Origin: Halobacillus aidingensis
Lineage (GTDB): Bacteria; Bacillota; Bacilli; Bacillales; Halobacillaceae
Length of the DNA stretch: 64,000 nucleotides
Reading direction: 5' to 3'
NCBI RefSeq assembly: GCF_900104185.1
Contig: NZ_FNIZ01000003.1
Coordinates: 248,001 to 312,000 of the forward strand
The position numbers and the translations under genes are program-made. Numbering within the stretch: position 1 is the first letter of the stretch; each line of letters begins with the position of its first letter. The notes beneath the pieces were generated by a model that was not told the DNA's origin, searched no databases, and saw nothing but the letters and a program-made list of their open reading frames with translations. Below, one piece after another: positions 1 to 10,108 of the stretch.

Positions 1-78
1 CAGTTAAAAGCAGAAATGGGTCAGTGGCTCGACAAATTCGAAGAAGAATTGAAGGAACGGAGAGGAGATCCTGTATGA
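1..78 (+). CDS. C-terminal end of an unidentified protein (5' end outside window)
   Basis: Frame 1 is open from the first base to a TGA at 76-78 and encodes a charged 25-residue C-terminus ending in KERRGDPV. The stop overlaps the start codon of the acyl-CoA ligase (ATGA at 75-78), which is the arrangement of translationally coupled genes in one operon. The context suggests a lipid metabolism gene, but the fragment is too short to name. Confidence 0.6.
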   Translation, partial: QLKAEMGQWLDKFEEELKERRGDPV

Positions 79-1592
79 ATCTTTCTGAATTATTAGCTTA
101 CCAGTCTCGTAAATACCCGGAAAAAGAAGGGATTGTTACACCTGAAGAACGTATGACCTATCAAGAGTGGAACAGTCAGGTGAACCAGTTTGCCAGAGGT
201 TTGATGAGGTCAGGGATTCAGGCTGGAGATAAGGTGATCATCCATATGCCGAATACGAAGGAGTTTGTCATCAGTTACTTTGCCATCCACCGGCTTGGAG
301 CGATCGTCGTCCCGATTAATGCTCGATTAGTATTGAATGAAATTACGTATATTTACGACCACAGTGATGCCGTCGCTTTGCTCACACATGATTTGCTTAT
401 TGATCAAGTGAGAGGACTTGCAGATGAAAGAGAGGGCACATTCATAAAAACAGGGAAGGCGGACGGGGCATGGCAATCATTTTCTGAAATCCTTGCAAAA
501 GAAGAACCGCTGGAAATGGTGAACGAAGCGCATGAAGATGAAGAAGCTTCGATTTTATATACATCAGGGACAACGGGGCAGCCGAAGGGGGTTGTCTTTA
601 CCCACAAAAATATTTTGACGGTCTCTTCGATGATGGCTGTGGAACTGGAAATGAAGCCAACCAGTCGTATGCTTCATATGATGCCATTCAGTCATTCCGC
701 GCCTCTGCATCTCTTTTTAGCAGGGGGCACGTTCGTCGGTGCTACGCACATCATCGCTCCTACTTTTACTCCAGACTTATTGCTTGAGCTTGCTTCGAGC
801 GAACGGGCGTCACACTTTTTCGGAGCACCTGTCGCTTATTTAATGACGGCCAAGCATCCACAAGTGAAGGAAACGGATTTGAGCTGGGTGAAATATTGGA
901 CATATGGAGGCGCGCCTCTGTCTAAAAAAGAAGTCCAGTTTGTGAGAGAGCAGTTTGAAACGGACAGCCTCTGCTGTTTATATGGTCTGACGGAAGCGGG
1001 ACCAAGCGGGACGTTGCTGCTTCCACAGGAGCATGATGAAAAAGCTGGCAGTGTAGGGAAACGTGCGGCGCTTCATTGTGAAATGCGCGTTGTTGATGAA
1101 AATGGGCGAGAAGTAGGAAACGGCCAAGTGGGCGAAATCGCACTAAAAGGTGAAGGAATTATGAAAGGCTATTATAAAGATGAAGAAAAAACGGCCGCCA
1201 CCTTCCGTGATGGCTGGCTGCTTACAGGGGATATGGGCGAAAAGGATGAGGACGGATACTTGTGGGTCATTGACCGGAAAAAGGATATGATTATCTCGGG
1301 TGGTGTCAACATTTATCCACGCGAAGTAGAAGAGCTTTTGTTGCAGCATCCACACATTGAAGATGTGGCTGTCGTAGGCGTTCCACATCCAGATTGGGGC
1401 GAGACCGTCAAAGCGCACATCGTTCAAACCGGGCAAATGACAGATATGGAAAATGAATGCCGTCTCTTTTTGCAAGAACACCTGGCGGATTATAAGATTC
1501 CGAAACTCTATGAGGAAATGGACGAGCTGCCGAGGAACGCCACAGGGAAATTGTTGAAGCATCGTTTGCGTGAACAGGCGCGTCAAGCCTAA
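75..1592 (+). CDS. Class I acyl-CoA synthetase (AMP-forming fatty acid-CoA ligase)
   Basis: The product (505 aa) activates a carboxylic acid, probably a medium- or long-chain fatty acid, to its acyl-CoA via an acyl-adenylate in the cytoplasm. The ANL-superfamily motifs are present in order: the phosphate loop YTSGTTGQPKG near residue 160, YGLTEAGPSG near 300, the TGD and DRKKDMI hinge near 380-400, and the C-terminal PRNATGK with its catalytic lysine near 490. The ATG at 75 is preferred over an upstream in-frame GTG because GGAGAGGAG lies just before it and it overlaps the previous stop. An acyl-CoA dehydrogenase follows after 12 bases, so the pair probably acts in beta-oxidation. B. subtilis LcfB/YhfL is a family member of similar size, but the substrate is not determined. 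Confidence 0.9.
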   Translation: MNLSELLAYQSRKYPEKEGIVTPEERMTYQEWNSQVNQFARGLMRSGIQAGDKVIIHMPNTKEFVISYFAIHRLGAIVVPINARLVLNEITYIYDHSDAVALLTHDLLIDQVRGLADEREGTFIKTGKADGAWQSFSEILAKEEPLEMVNEAHEDEEASILYTSGTTGQPKGVVFTHKNILTVSSMMAVELEMKPTSRMLHMMPFSHSAPLHLFLAGGTFVGATHIIAPTFTPDLLLELASSERASHFFGAPVAYLMTAKHPQVKETDLSWVKYWTYGGAPLSKKEVQFVREQFETDSLCCLYGLTEAGPSGTLLLPQEHDEKAGSVGKRAALHCEMRVVDENGREVGNGQVGEIALKGEGIMKGYYKDEEKTAATFRDGWLLTGDMGEKDEDGYLWVIDRKKDMIISGGVNIYPREVEELLLQHPHIEDVAVVGVPHPDWGETVKAHIVQTGQMTDMENECRLFLQEHLADYKIPKLYEEMDELPRNATGKLLKHRLREQARQA

Positions 1593-1604
1593 GGGGGTGG
1601 TGGA

Positions 1605-3266
1605 ATGAACTTTTACGAAAGAGATGTGAATCTTCAAGATCTCTTGAAGGAAGTGTGGGACGAGTCTTTTTACCAGTGGGCAGATGATCGACTCCGGTTT
1701 TTCGGTGGGAAGTGTGCAAAGGAGATCGATGAACGGGCGGTTCACACCGATCGTGAAGGGCAGCCAAAGTTGATCAAGTATGACAAGATGGGCAACGACA
1801 TTTCAGAAGTGTGGTTGAACGAAGGGTATAAAAAAACAATAGAAGAAACGTATGGCGAAGGGATCGTCGGTTATCTGCATAAGGACATCCCTGAGCTTGA
1901 ACAAAAAGGCGACTACATGTATTCGTATGCTCAAGGTTATCTTCTCTCCCAGGCAGAGCCTGGTTTTTACTGCCCGGTGACGTTAACGATGGCCACTGCC
2001 TATTTAATCGATCATTATGCGGACGAAGAGTTGAAAGCCAAATATTTACCGCATGTGTTATCAACGGGAGATGTGGAGTTGTATGAAGGCGCGACTTTTC
2101 TTACGGAACGCCAGGGCGGTTCTGATGTGGGCGCCAATGAAGTGAAAGCCATTAAAGAAGGGGATCATTATAGAATCCATGGTGAAAAGTATTTTGCCAG
2201 TAATGCGGGTGCTTGTGGCGTAGCCATGGTTCTTGCTCGAGTAGAAGGCGCTCCAACAGGAACGAAAGGTCTCAGTTTGTTTCTCGTTCCCTGGAGGAAT
2301 GATGAAGGTGACTTGAATGGCATTCAAATACGCAGACTGAAAGATAAATTAGGCGTCCGTGCTGTTCCATCCGCTGAGGTTGAATTTACCGGGGCAAAAG
2401 CGTTTATGGTAGGAGAAGCGGAACGTGGGTTCTATTATATGATGGAAGCCTTGAACCTTTCCCGTGTTTGTAATGCGGTTGCTTCTATTGGAATTATGCG
2501 GCGTTCTTTAACGGAAGCCCAGGATTATGCCACTAAAAGAAATGCGTTCGGTCAGGCGTTGATACAATATCCGATGGTGAAGGATACGCTTGTTTCTATG
2601 ACGGTGAAGCAGGAAGTGGAGACGAGGGCTGTTTTCGATTTGATTCAAGCCTTTGAAAAAGTGGCTCGTAAACCGGAAGAAGCGAGAATTGAAGAACAAA
2701 TCCTAAATCGGGTTCGGATTGCCATAATGAAAAAAGAAACAGCCGAACAGGCCGTGCATTTTACACACGAAGCGATTGAGATGCACGGAGGGAATGGATA
2801 CATTGAAGATTTTGTTACACCAAGACTTTTGCGTGATGCTCAAGTGTTGACGGTTTGGGAAGGAACCGCGAACATCCTCGGCCTTGAAGTCTTGAAACTT
2901 TTCAATAAATATCAAGGTCATGAGCTGTTCGTCCAACATGTTCAAGAACGCTTGGAAAAGGTTACGAATAAAGGGAAAGAGTACACACTCGTGAAAGAGG
3001 GTGTCCTGAACTTCATCCCATATGCAGATGAAGTATTAAAACAGCCCGCTGAAGTGCAAACCTATTACAGTAAATCCCTGGCTGAAAAAATGGCTTTGCT
3101 TTATGAAGCCGTCGTTGCTTTGGAGATGATGGAAAAGGGAGCGCGATTTGAAAAGGTTGGGCGACTGTTCATTCACCAGCAGATGCAAAAAGAGGAACCG
3201 AATGCCGAACCACTCGCTCTTCGTTACGCTGATGAGATTCTCCATTTGAATAAGGCTTTAACCTGA
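1605..3266 (+). CDS. AidB-like acyl-CoA dehydrogenase
   Basis: This 553-residue flavoprotein should oxidise an acyl-CoA thioester to the enoyl-CoA, passing electrons to electron-transfer flavoprotein. It is longer than the usual 380-residue acyl-CoA dehydrogenases and carries the TERQGGSDVG signature typical of AidB-like members near residue 165. It also has the FAD-binding MHGGNGYIEDF and VWEGTANI stretches near 390-425 and an extra helical C-terminus. AAGGGGGTGG lies before the ATG. It follows the acyl-CoA ligase closely and a terminator follows it, so it ends the lipid operon. A DNA-protective role such as that proposed for E. coli AidB is possible but cannot be read from the sequence. Confidence 0.87.
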   Translation: MNFYERDVNLQDLLKEVWDESFYQWADDRLRFFGGKCAKEIDERAVHTDREGQPKLIKYDKMGNDISEVWLNEGYKKTIEETYGEGIVGYLHKDIPELEQKGDYMYSYAQGYLLSQAEPGFYCPVTLTMATAYLIDHYADEELKAKYLPHVLSTGDVELYEGATFLTERQGGSDVGANEVKAIKEGDHYRIHGEKYFASNAGACGVAMVLARVEGAPTGTKGLSLFLVPWRNDEGDLNGIQIRRLKDKLGVRAVPSAEVEFTGAKAFMVGEAERGFYYMMEALNLSRVCNAVASIGIMRRSLTEAQDYATKRNAFGQALIQYPMVKDTLVSMTVKQEVETRAVFDLIQAFEKVARKPEEARIEEQILNRVRIAIMKKETAEQAVHFTHEAIEMHGGNGYIEDFVTPRLLRDAQVLTVWEGTANILGLEVLKLFNKYQGHELFVQHVQERLEKVTNKGKEYTLVKEGVLNFIPYADEVLKQPAEVQTYYSKSLAEKMALLYEAVVALEMMEKGARFEKVGRLFIHQQMQKEEPNAEPLALRYADEILHLNKALT

Positions 3267-3273
3267 CCAAACG

Positions 3274-3300
3274 GGCGCACACTTTTGTGCGTCTTTTTTT
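3274..3300 (+). terminator. Rho-independent terminator after the acyl-CoA dehydrogenase gene
   Basis: A GCGCACA/TGTGCGT hairpin with a short loop is followed directly by a run of T. It sits just after the stop codon at 3266. Confidence 0.85.
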
Positions 3301-3310
3301 GCGTTAGGCG

Positions 3311-3431
3311 AGATCTAATGTCCTTTAACTCGCTGTCAATGTCCGCTAACGATTGTTAACGTCCTCGATCCCCCTCCGATGTCCTCTATCGGATGTTTAA
3401 CATCCTCCATCGCCGATTCATTGTCCTCGAG
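3311..3431. repeat. Degenerate tandem repeat, about six units of 20-21 bp
   Basis: Units starting with GTCC (or a close variant) recur at about 3320, 3341, 3361, 3381, 3402 and 3423, so the period is 20-21 bp. The approximate consensus is GTCCTCTATCGNNTGTTAA. The array lies between the terminator of the lipid operon and the hisZ promoter and has no coding potential. Its function is unknown. Confidence 0.6.
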
Positions 3432-3523
3432 CTGAAAAAAGCTCACCCTCTCCCTATGAGTCCGTATTTATGAAGCGGTTTCTGCTATGATAAGAAGGGG
3501 AACAAAGCTAATGAGTTTCTTCA

Positions 3524-3552
3524 TTGACGCTCTATCTTTATCATGTTAGCAT
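3524..3552 (+). promoter_or_regulatory. Putative sigma-A promoter of the his operon
   Basis: TTGACG and TAGCAT are separated by 17 bp, about 40 bp upstream of the hisZ start. No T-box or other leader structure is evident before hisZ. Confidence 0.5.
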
Positions 3553-3591
3553 ATTAGCAAGCTAAAGGATTTGAGGAAAGGATGAATTCCA

Positions 3592-4776
3592 TTGGTTAAA
3601 CGCCTGATGTTTGAAAAACCACTGGGAATGCGAGATACGCTTCCCTTTTTTTATAACCAAAAATCAAAAGCGCGCCAACAATTATCGAATGCGATTCTTT
3701 CGTTCGGATATTCGTTTATGGATACGCCGATCATGGAATATCACGAAACGGTAGGAAAAGTGAGTGCGACGCTTGATCAGCAATTGTTCAAGCTTTTGGA
3801 TCAGCAGGGACACACACTCGTATTGAGACCGGACATGACTGCACCAATTGCAAGAGTCGCTGCTTCTCAGCTGAAGGACGCTGAGTTTCCGCTTCGTCTC
3901 GCTTATGAAGGCCCGGTGTTCCGTGCCCAGCAGACAGAGGGAGGGAAGCCGGCTCAATTTGAACAGGTCGGAACGGAATTGATTGGCGACCATTCCTCTT
4001 ATGGAGATGCAGAAGTCATCGCTCTCCTCGTCGAATCATTGAAACAGACAGGACTTGACGATTTTGTCATCACGGTCGGTCACATTGGTTATGTGAAAGC
4101 CTTCTTCACAGATTTGCTTGGTGATGATGAAGATACGATTGAATACCTTTTAAACTACTTATATCGCAAAAATTACGTCGGTTACAGGGAAGCGGTAAAG
4201 GAGCTATCTGTTCCAAAGGATAAAAAAGATGCTCTCCTTCAGCTGCTCACACTGAAAGGCGGCGATGAAATTTTTGATAGCAGCCGCTCGCTTGCGCGGA
4301 ATCAAGCTTGCATGCAGGCGGTGAATGAATTGAAGCAATTGTATCGTCTGCTGCAACAGTATGAGGTTGAAAAGTATATTCATTTTGATCTGAACTTGAT
4401 CAGCCACATGGATTATTACACGGGGATTTTGTTCGAAGGCTATGCGCCAAACCTAGGGGCCCTTCTTTGTAACGGAGGCCGCTATGATACGTTACTGCCT
4501 TCTTTCCAGCTCAGTGCCTCGGCTACTGGTTTTGCCGTTCACCTGGAACGTTTGGTAGAAGCATTAAACGAGCAGGAGTCAGATGACGGGCGCATCGGTG
4601 TCATTGTGGACGATGATAGTTACGGACAAGGATTGCAGGAAGCGAAACGCTATCGTGAGGATGGTCAGGCGGTTCTTTTACAACATGTGGACCAAATTCC
4701 GGACTTGCAAGCATTCAAAGCGGAATTATCAGAAACGATCGATTTGACAAAAGGCGGAGGTGAGCGTGATGAGTAA
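3592..4776 (+). CDS. hisZ: ATP phosphoribosyltransferase regulatory subunit HisZ
   Basis: HisZ (394 aa) is a histidyl-tRNA synthetase paralogue without aminoacylation activity. It associates with the short form of HisG to give a functional, histidine-feedback-regulated first enzyme of histidine biosynthesis. Class II synthetase-like motifs are visible: [12 protein letters not shown] near residue 82, [10 protein letters not shown] near 105, and a degenerate C-terminal GGRYDTLL near 300. The TTG start at 3592 is preceded by GAGGAAAGG at suitable spacing; an ATG at 3607 is the alternative. It opens the his cluster and overlaps hisG by 8 bases. Confidence 0.93.
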   Translation: MVKRLMFEKPLGMRDTLPFFYNQKSKARQQLSNAILSFGYSFMDTPIMEYHETVGKVSATLDQQLFKLLDQQGHTLVLRPDMTAPIARVAASQLKDAEFPLRLAYEGPVFRAQQTEGGKPAQFEQVGTELIGDHSSYGDAEVIALLVESLKQTGLDDFVITVGHIGYVKAFFTDLLGDDEDTIEYLLNYLYRKNYVGYREAVKELSVPKDKKDALLQLLTLKGGDEIFDSSRSLARNQACMQAVNELKQLYRLLQQYEVEKYIHFDLNLISHMDYYTGILFEGYAPNLGALLCNGGRYDTLLPSFQLSASATGFAVHLERLVEALNEQESDDGRIGVIVDDDSYGQGLQEAKRYREDGQAVLLQHVDQIPDLQAFKAELSETIDLTKGGGERDE

Positions 4777-5404
4777 GCCGTTGACCATTGCCATGCCGAA
4801 GGGCCGTATTTATGAAGAAGCGGCGGAGCTAATGAAAAGAGCGGGCTATGAGCTTGAAGCGGACATGGATGAGTCAAGAAAGTTGATCTTGGAATTTCCT
4901 GAACAGAACATCCGCGTCATGATGGCCAAACCGATGGATGTCGTTACTTATGTGGAGTATGGAGCAGCAGATATCGGGATTGCTGGCAAAGACGTCCTGC
5001 TTGAACAGGACCGGGATGTATACGAAGTGCTCGATTTGAAAATCAGCCCTTGCTATGTAGCCGTAGCTGGATTGCCTGATCAACCGCTGAGCCGGATTGC
5101 GCCGAAAATTGCTACGAAATATCCGAAAGTCGCATCTGACTATTTCCGCGAGCAGGGCGAACAGATTGAAATCATTCCTTTGAATGGTTCCATTGAGCTT
5201 GCGCCCCTGATTGGATTGGCGGATCGCATTGTCGATATCGTATCTACAGGTCGTACGTTGAAAGAAAATGGACTGGTAGAGTACGAGAAGATTACAGATA
5301 TTACGTCGCGTTTGATTGTGAACCCGGTCAGTTACCGTTTGAAGAGTACCGAGATTGAGGAAATGGTAAGCAAACTAAGTGAAGTGATGGAAGGGGAGCG
5401 CTGA
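4769..5404 (+). CDS. hisG: ATP phosphoribosyltransferase catalytic subunit HisG (short form)
   Basis: HisG condenses ATP and PRPP to phosphoribosyl-ATP, the first step of histidine synthesis. The 211-residue length is that of the short form, which lacks the C-terminal regulatory domain and needs HisZ, encoded immediately upstream. The N-terminal [11 protein letters not shown] and the phosphate-binding [15 protein letters not shown] near residues 160-175 are diagnostic. The ATG at 4769 is chosen over a GTG at 4760 because GGAGGTG ends nine bases before it. The stop overlaps the hisD start (TGATG). Confidence 0.95.
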   Translation: MSKPLTIAMPKGRIYEEAAELMKRAGYELEADMDESRKLILEFPEQNIRVMMAKPMDVVTYVEYGAADIGIAGKDVLLEQDRDVYEVLDLKISPCYVAVAGLPDQPLSRIAPKIATKYPKVASDYFREQGEQIEIIPLNGSIELAPLIGLADRIVDIVSTGRTLKENGLVEYEKITDITSRLIVNPVSYRLKSTEIEEMVSKLSEVMEGER

Positions 5405-6678
5405 TGAAGATCATTAATAAGTCCGATTTAAAGTCATTGAGGCGTTCCGTCGATCAAGGTACGGAAGAACAGCGGAAATCCGTCCAGGACATCATTGCAC
5501 AGGTGAAGACCCGTGGAGACGAGGCGGTCAAAGAATATACGGAGCGTTTTGACCAAGCTTCTTTAGAAACCTTCAAAGTTTCTAAAGAAGAGTTTGAACA
5601 AGCGTATGCCTCTCTCGATGGGGCGTTCGTCCAAATCTTACAGGAGGCCGCGGACAACATCCGAGCTTTTCATGAAAAGCAAAAGACCACTTCCTGGTTT
5701 GACAGCTCGGAAGACGGTACCCTCTTAGGACAAAAAATCACACCGATTGATGCCGCAGGGGTTTACGTGCCTGGGGGAACAGCCGCTTATCCTTCCTCTG
5801 TCTTTATGAATGTGATTCCGGCACAAGTAGCAGGCGTGGAGCGGGTCGTCATGGTGACTCCTCCCGGTAAGGATGGGAAAGTACCGGATGGTGTCCTTCT
5901 TGCTGCGCAGATCCTTGGCGTTGAAGATGTGTTCAAAGTAGGGGGCGCACAGGCGATTGCTGCTCTTGCTTATGGAACAGAAACGATCCCTTCGGTTGAT
6001 AAAATTACAGGCCCGGGCAATGTCTTTGTTGCGCTAGCGAAAAGAGAAGTGTTTGGGGATGTTGATATTGATATGATCGCTGGACCCAGTGAGATCGCGA
6101 TCCTTGCTGATGAAACCGCTCGTGCGGAAGAAATTGCTGCTGACCTTCTTTCTCAAGCGGAACACGATGCCCGTTCGTCAAGCGTACTTGTGACAACGAG
6201 TGAGAGGCTTGCAAAGGCTGTGGAAAAAGAAGTGCAATCACAGCTGGATTCCCTGCCTCGTGCTGATATCGCAAGAAAGAGCGTGGAAGACTATGGAATG
6301 ATTGCCCTTTGTGAAACATGGGCAGAAGCGGTAGACACCATCAATGAAATCGCACCCGAACACTTGGAAATTGTGAGCGAAGATCCTTTTCAGGAATTAG
6401 GTAAGATCAAGCATGCGGGCGCGATTTTCCTTGGACCTTACAGCAGTGAGCCTGTCGGAGACTATTTTGCAGGACCGAACCATGTGCTGCCAACGAATGG
6501 AACGGCGCGTTTCTCAAGTCCTCTCAACGTGGATGACTTTGTGAAAAAATCGAGCGTCATTTCATACAGCAGACAGGCCCTCGAAACGAACGTTGACAAA
6601 ATTGCCAGGTTCGCCCGATTGGAAGGGTTAGAAGCCCATGCACGCGCAGTAGAGACACGTAAGGAGCGATGGAAATGA
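5404..6678 (+). CDS. hisD: Histidinol dehydrogenase HisD
   Basis: HisD (424 aa) carries out the last two oxidations, L-histidinol to histidinal to histidine, with NAD and a bound zinc ion. Family landmarks include [13 protein letters not shown] near residue 120, KITGPGN near 200, AEHDARSS near 255, the catalytic Glu-His of APEHLEIV near 318-320 and GPNHVLPT near 360. It is translationally coupled to hisG (one-base overlap) and to hisB (ATGA overlap). Confidence 0.97.
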   Translation: MKIINKSDLKSLRRSVDQGTEEQRKSVQDIIAQVKTRGDEAVKEYTERFDQASLETFKVSKEEFEQAYASLDGAFVQILQEAADNIRAFHEKQKTTSWFDSSEDGTLLGQKITPIDAAGVYVPGGTAAYPSSVFMNVIPAQVAGVERVVMVTPPGKDGKVPDGVLLAAQILGVEDVFKVGGAQAIAALAYGTETIPSVDKITGPGNVFVALAKREVFGDVDIDMIAGPSEIAILADETARAEEIAADLLSQAEHDARSSSVLVTTSERLAKAVEKEVQSQLDSLPRADIARKSVEDYGMIALCETWAEAVDTINEIAPEHLEIVSEDPFQELGKIKHAGAIFLGPYSSEPVGDYFAGPNHVLPTNGTARFSSPLNVDDFVKKSSVISYSRQALETNVDKIARFARLEGLEAHARAVETRKERWK

Positions 6679-7268
6679 CGGAAACGAGAGCGGCAAGAAT
6701 TGAACGCAAAACGAGAGAAACAGATATTCAGCTTGAACTTGGCATCGATGGAGGGGGGAAAGCGGACTTGGATGTCCAGGTTCCTTTTCTTTCTCACATG
6801 CTGGAATTGTTCACAAAACACGGCCTCTTTGATTTATCCGTTGTCGGAAGAGGCGATGTGGAAGTGGATGATCACCACTTAACGGAAGATATCGGGATTT
6901 GTCTTGGACAGGCGCTGCGAGAAGCGGTCGGCGATAAATACGGCATGAAGCGTTACGGATCCATGACTCTTCCGATGGACGAGACGCTTGTCACGGTAGC
7001 GGTTGATTTGAGTGACCGTCCGCACCTCGAGTGGCGCGCAGAGCTACCGAAAGATCGTGTCGGTACCTTTGATACGGAAAATGTTCACGAATTTTTCTGG
7101 AAGCTTGCTGTAGAAGCTCGGATGAATTTACATATCGTCTTACACCATGGGCATAACACCCATCATATTATTGAGGCGATGTTCAAAGCCTTCGCACGTG
7201 CTTTGGATGAAGCGACTCAAATCGATCCACGTGTCAAAGGAGTTCCGAGTACGAAAGGAAGTTTATAA
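6675..7268 (+). CDS. hisB: Imidazoleglycerol-phosphate dehydratase HisB
   Basis: This is a monofunctional HisB (197 aa), without the histidinol phosphatase domain fused to it in E. coli. It dehydrates imidazole glycerol phosphate to imidazole acetol phosphate. The two manganese-binding repeats are clear: VDDHHLTED near residue 60 and [11 protein letters not shown] near 160. The ATG at 6675 is preferred to the one at 6669 because AAGGAG at 6661-6666 then has normal spacing and the hisD stop overlaps as ATGA. Histidinol phosphatase and HisC are not encoded in the cluster, as in B. subtilis. Confidence 0.95.
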   Translation: MTETRAARIERKTRETDIQLELGIDGGGKADLDVQVPFLSHMLELFTKHGLFDLSVVGRGDVEVDDHHLTEDIGICLGQALREAVGDKYGMKRYGSMTLPMDETLVTVAVDLSDRPHLEWRAELPKDRVGTFDTENVHEFFWKLAVEARMNLHIVLHHGHNTHHIIEAMFKAFARALDEATQIDPRVKGVPSTKGSL

Positions 7269-7897
7269 TGATAGGCATCATCGATTATGGAATGGGAAAT
7301 TTATTTAGTGTTTCAAAAGCGCTTGAACGACTTGGAGTGGACTATAAAATCGGGGACCGGCCACAGGCGTTGGGAGCCTGTGATGGTTACATCCTTCCTG
7401 GGGTGGGAGCATTTCCGGATGCGATGAAAGCACTTCAAGAGCATGGATTCATTGATTTTATAAAAGATAAAGTGGCCGAAGGTGTACCGGTCTACGGCAT
7501 ATGTCTAGGGATGCAGCTGTTATTCGAGAGCAGTGAAGAAGGCGGACTTACGGAAGGTTTAGGATTGTTCCCTGGCACCATTTCTCGTTTTCCGGGGATG
7601 GATGATCAAGGACGTTCTTACAAAGTTCCGCATATGGGCTGGAACCAGCTTGAGATCCATCAGCCGGACAAACCTCTGATGACAGATGTAAAGGAAGACC
7701 ATGTTTACTTCGTTCACTCTTTCGTTGTGAAGACAGATGATCCTTCTATTTTATATGCGACATCTGATTATCATATGGAAGTGCCTGCAATTATCGGAAG
7801 AGAAAATCTTGTAGCCAGCCAGTTCCACCCGGAAAAAAGCGGGACAGCCGGCATGCAGTTATTAGAGAACTTTTGTAAAGTAATGTGCAAACAGTGA
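7268..7897 (+). CDS. hisH: Imidazole glycerol phosphate synthase glutaminase subunit HisH
   Basis: HisH (209 aa) is a class I glutamine amidotransferase that releases ammonia from glutamine for HisF. The oxyanion motif LPGVGAF lies near residue 45, the nucleophile loop YGICLGMQLL near 78-87 and the His-Glu pair FHPEKS near 190. The start codon shares one base with the hisB stop. It acts as a heterodimer with HisF, encoded two genes downstream. Confidence 0.97.
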   Translation: MIGIIDYGMGNLFSVSKALERLGVDYKIGDRPQALGACDGYILPGVGAFPDAMKALQEHGFIDFIKDKVAEGVPVYGICLGMQLLFESSEEGGLTEGLGLFPGTISRFPGMDDQGRSYKVPHMGWNQLEIHQPDKPLMTDVKEDHVYFVHSFVVKTDDPSILYATSDYHMEVPAIIGRENLVASQFHPEKSGTAGMQLLENFCKVMCKQ

Positions 7898-7906
7898 GGA
7901 GTTTTA

Positions 7907-8641
7907 ATGATGAGCTTTACGATCTATCCAGCGATTGATATGCGTGACGGAAAATGTGTGCGACTTGAACAAGGCGATTTTGATAAAGAAACCGTCTATG
8001 GGGAAAACCCTTTTGAAGTGGCAAAGGAATTTGTAGAAGCAGGGGCTTCATGGATCCATATGGTCGACCTTGATGGAGCGAAACAAGGTTCCAAGCAAAA
8101 CGCGGAGCATGTGTTGAGAGTGGCGAAAGAATTGGACTGTCGCGTGCAGATTGGCGGCGGTATCCGCTCAGAAGAAGATGTCCGCTTTTACTTGGATGCG
8201 GGCGTTGATCGTGTCATCATCGGTTCACTTGCTGTCCGCGATGTGGAAACAACCAAACAGCTTCTTTCAAAGTATGGGGAGCAAATTGCGATTGGTCTGG
8301 ATGCACGTGACGGTTTTGTTTCGACAGCAGGTTGGCTGGAACAATCGGAAGTGAAGGCGGTTGATTTAGGAAAAGACCTAGCTTCCGCGGGCGCGAAGAC
8401 GTTCATTTATACAGATATCGCAAAAGACGGTATGCTTTCAGGTCCGAATACGAAGGAAATCGTCCGTTTGGCTGAAGAAACAGGTGTGGATGTGATTGCA
8501 TCTGGGGGTATCAAAGGCCTGGATGACCTTGTCGAGCTGAAAGAATATAAGGATCGTAATGTCATTGGTTCGATAGTCGGAAAAGCCTTGTACACGAACC
8601 AATTCACTTTAAAAGAAGCGCTCGACGTGGAGGTGAACTGA
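7907..8641 (+). CDS. hisA: ProFAR isomerase HisA
   Basis: HisA (244 aa) is a beta/alpha-barrel enzyme that performs the Amadori rearrangement of ProFAR to PRFAR. The catalytic aspartates lie in YPAIDMRDG near residue 8 and YTDIAKDGM near 165. Phosphate-binding glycine loops (QIGGGIR, IASGGI) occur in each half barrel, as in HisF. GAGGAG precedes the start; a second ATG lies one codon further in. Confidence 0.96.
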   Translation: MMSFTIYPAIDMRDGKCVRLEQGDFDKETVYGENPFEVAKEFVEAGASWIHMVDLDGAKQGSKQNAEHVLRVAKELDCRVQIGGGIRSEEDVRFYLDAGVDRVIIGSLAVRDVETTKQLLSKYGEQIAIGLDARDGFVSTAGWLEQSEVKAVDLGKDLASAGAKTFIYTDIAKDGMLSGPNTKEIVRLAEETGVDVIASGGIKGLDDLVELKEYKDRNVIGSIVGKALYTNQFTLKEALDVEVN

Positions 8642-9400
8642 ATGCTGTCAAAGCGAATTATTCCTTGCCTGGATGTAAAGGAAGGTCGTGTTGTTAAAGG
8701 CATACAGTTCGTTGATATCCGTGATGCCGGCGACCCTGTTGAACTTGCAAAAGTGTACGACGAACAAGGCGCAGATGAGCTCGTTTTTCTTGATATCTCC
8801 GCCAGTCATGAAGGTAAGAAAACGATGATTGATGTCGTCCGTTCTGTTGCTTCTGAACTTGCCATTCCTTTTACCGTCGGCGGTGGCATCCGCACGCTTG
8901 AGGACATCAAAGAAACCCTCCGTAATGGAGCAGATAAAGTATCCCTGAACTCTTCCGCTGTAAAAAGGCCAGCCTTGATCACAGAAGGAGCGGATTACTT
9001 CGGAAGTCAGTGCATCGTTGTCGCGATTGATGCGAAGTATGATGAAGAGGCAGCGAACTGGCGTGTTTATACGCATGGTGGGCGGACACCAACCGATTGG
9101 CTCGTGACGGACTGGGCGAAAGAAGCGGTCAAGCTTGGAGCGGGAGAAATTCTGCTCACGTCCATGAATAAAGATGGAGAAAAATCCGGTTTTGATCTGC
9201 CTTTATTAAAAGCCGTACTGGAAGTTGTGAATGTACCTGTCATCGCTTCCGGCGGGGCGGGGTCCAGTGAACATTTTTATGACGTATTTACTGAAGCTGA
9301 AGCAGATGCTGCACTAGCCGCATCGATTTTTCACTATAAAGAAACGTCTGTGCAAAACGTGAAAGCGTATTTGAAGGAAAAAGGAGTGCCTGTCCGATGA
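8642..9400 (+). CDS. hisF: Imidazole glycerol phosphate synthase cyclase subunit HisF
   Basis: HisF (252 aa) uses ammonia from HisH to turn PRFAR into imidazole glycerol phosphate and AICAR. The catalytic aspartates sit in [14 protein letters not shown] near residue 11 and VVAIDAKYD near 130, and the half-barrel phosphate loops TVGGGIRT and IASGGAGS are present. The start codon follows the hisA stop directly, with GGAGGTG upstream. The stop overlaps hisIE as ATGA. Confidence 0.97.
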   Translation: MLSKRIIPCLDVKEGRVVKGIQFVDIRDAGDPVELAKVYDEQGADELVFLDISASHEGKKTMIDVVRSVASELAIPFTVGGGIRTLEDIKETLRNGADKVSLNSSAVKRPALITEGADYFGSQCIVVAIDAKYDEEAANWRVYTHGGRTPTDWLVTDWAKEAVKLGAGEILLTSMNKDGEKSGFDLPLLKAVLEVVNVPVIASGGAGSSEHFYDVFTEAEADAALAASIFHYKETSVQNVKAYLKEKGVPVR

Positions 9401-10020
9401 ATATAGATAACATTCAATTCGATGCACAAGGTCTCGTTCCAGCGATTGTGCAAGATGCCAAGTCAAAAGCTGTCCTGACCTTAGCCTATATGAACGAAGA
9501 ATCTTTGAAAAAAACGTTGGAGATCGGTGAAACAGTATTCTACAGCCGCTCCCGTCAAGAGTTGTGGCACAAAGGGGAGACTTCCGGAAATACACAGGAA
9601 GTGAGAAGCATCCATTACGATTGTGACCAGGATGCCTTGCTTGTTCAAGTGGTGCCATCGGGTCCAGCGTGCCACAGAGGGGATTATAGTTGTTTTTCTG
9701 AAGAACTGACAGATTCTGAAACTAAGCCAAAAGAAAATCGCTATCAAATTCTGGATGAACTTCAAACCGTATTGGCTGACCGAAAAGCAACTCTTCCTGA
9801 AGGGTCTTACACATCCACACTTTTCCAGGAAGGGGTCGACCGGATTGCGAAGAAGATCGGTGAGGAAGCAGGGGAGGTCATCATTGCTGCAAAAAATGAT
9901 GATCCAGAAGAACTTGCTTTGGAATCTGCGGATCTATTATTCCACCTCTTACTCATCCTGACTGATCGTCAAGTCCCATTGGATGATGTTCTGGATGTTT
10001 TGGAAAAACGTCATTCCTAA
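9397..10020 (+). CDS. hisI: Bifunctional PR-AMP cyclohydrolase / PR-ATP pyrophosphatase HisIE
   Basis: This 207-residue fusion performs steps two and three of the pathway. The N-terminal HisI domain (about residues 1-115) has [25 protein letters not shown] and the zinc-binding DCDQDALL and CHRGDYSCF stretches. The C-terminal HisE domain (about 120-207) has the MazG-like [12 protein letters not shown] helix that binds magnesium. The domain order is the usual one in bacilli. No strong terminator is seen after the stop, so some readthrough into the TPR gene is possible. Confidence 0.95.
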   Translation: MNIDNIQFDAQGLVPAIVQDAKSKAVLTLAYMNEESLKKTLEIGETVFYSRSRQELWHKGETSGNTQEVRSIHYDCDQDALLVQVVPSGPACHRGDYSCFSEELTDSETKPKENRYQILDELQTVLADRKATLPEGSYTSTLFQEGVDRIAKKIGEEAGEVIIAAKNDDPEELALESADLLFHLLLILTDRQVPLDDVLDVLEKRHS

Positions 10021-10108
10021 TGGATTACATTTTTCTCCTATTTCTCTGTGAGCATTTATGTTATACTGCATAATTAGTGAGATTTGAAACGGAAATAGGG
10101 GGACAGTC

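Noticed and set aside
3267-3591. T-box or other amino-acid-responsive leader before hisZ
   Set aside because: No T-box sequence, specifier stem or antiterminator could be found; only the terminator, the tandem repeat and a simple promoter.
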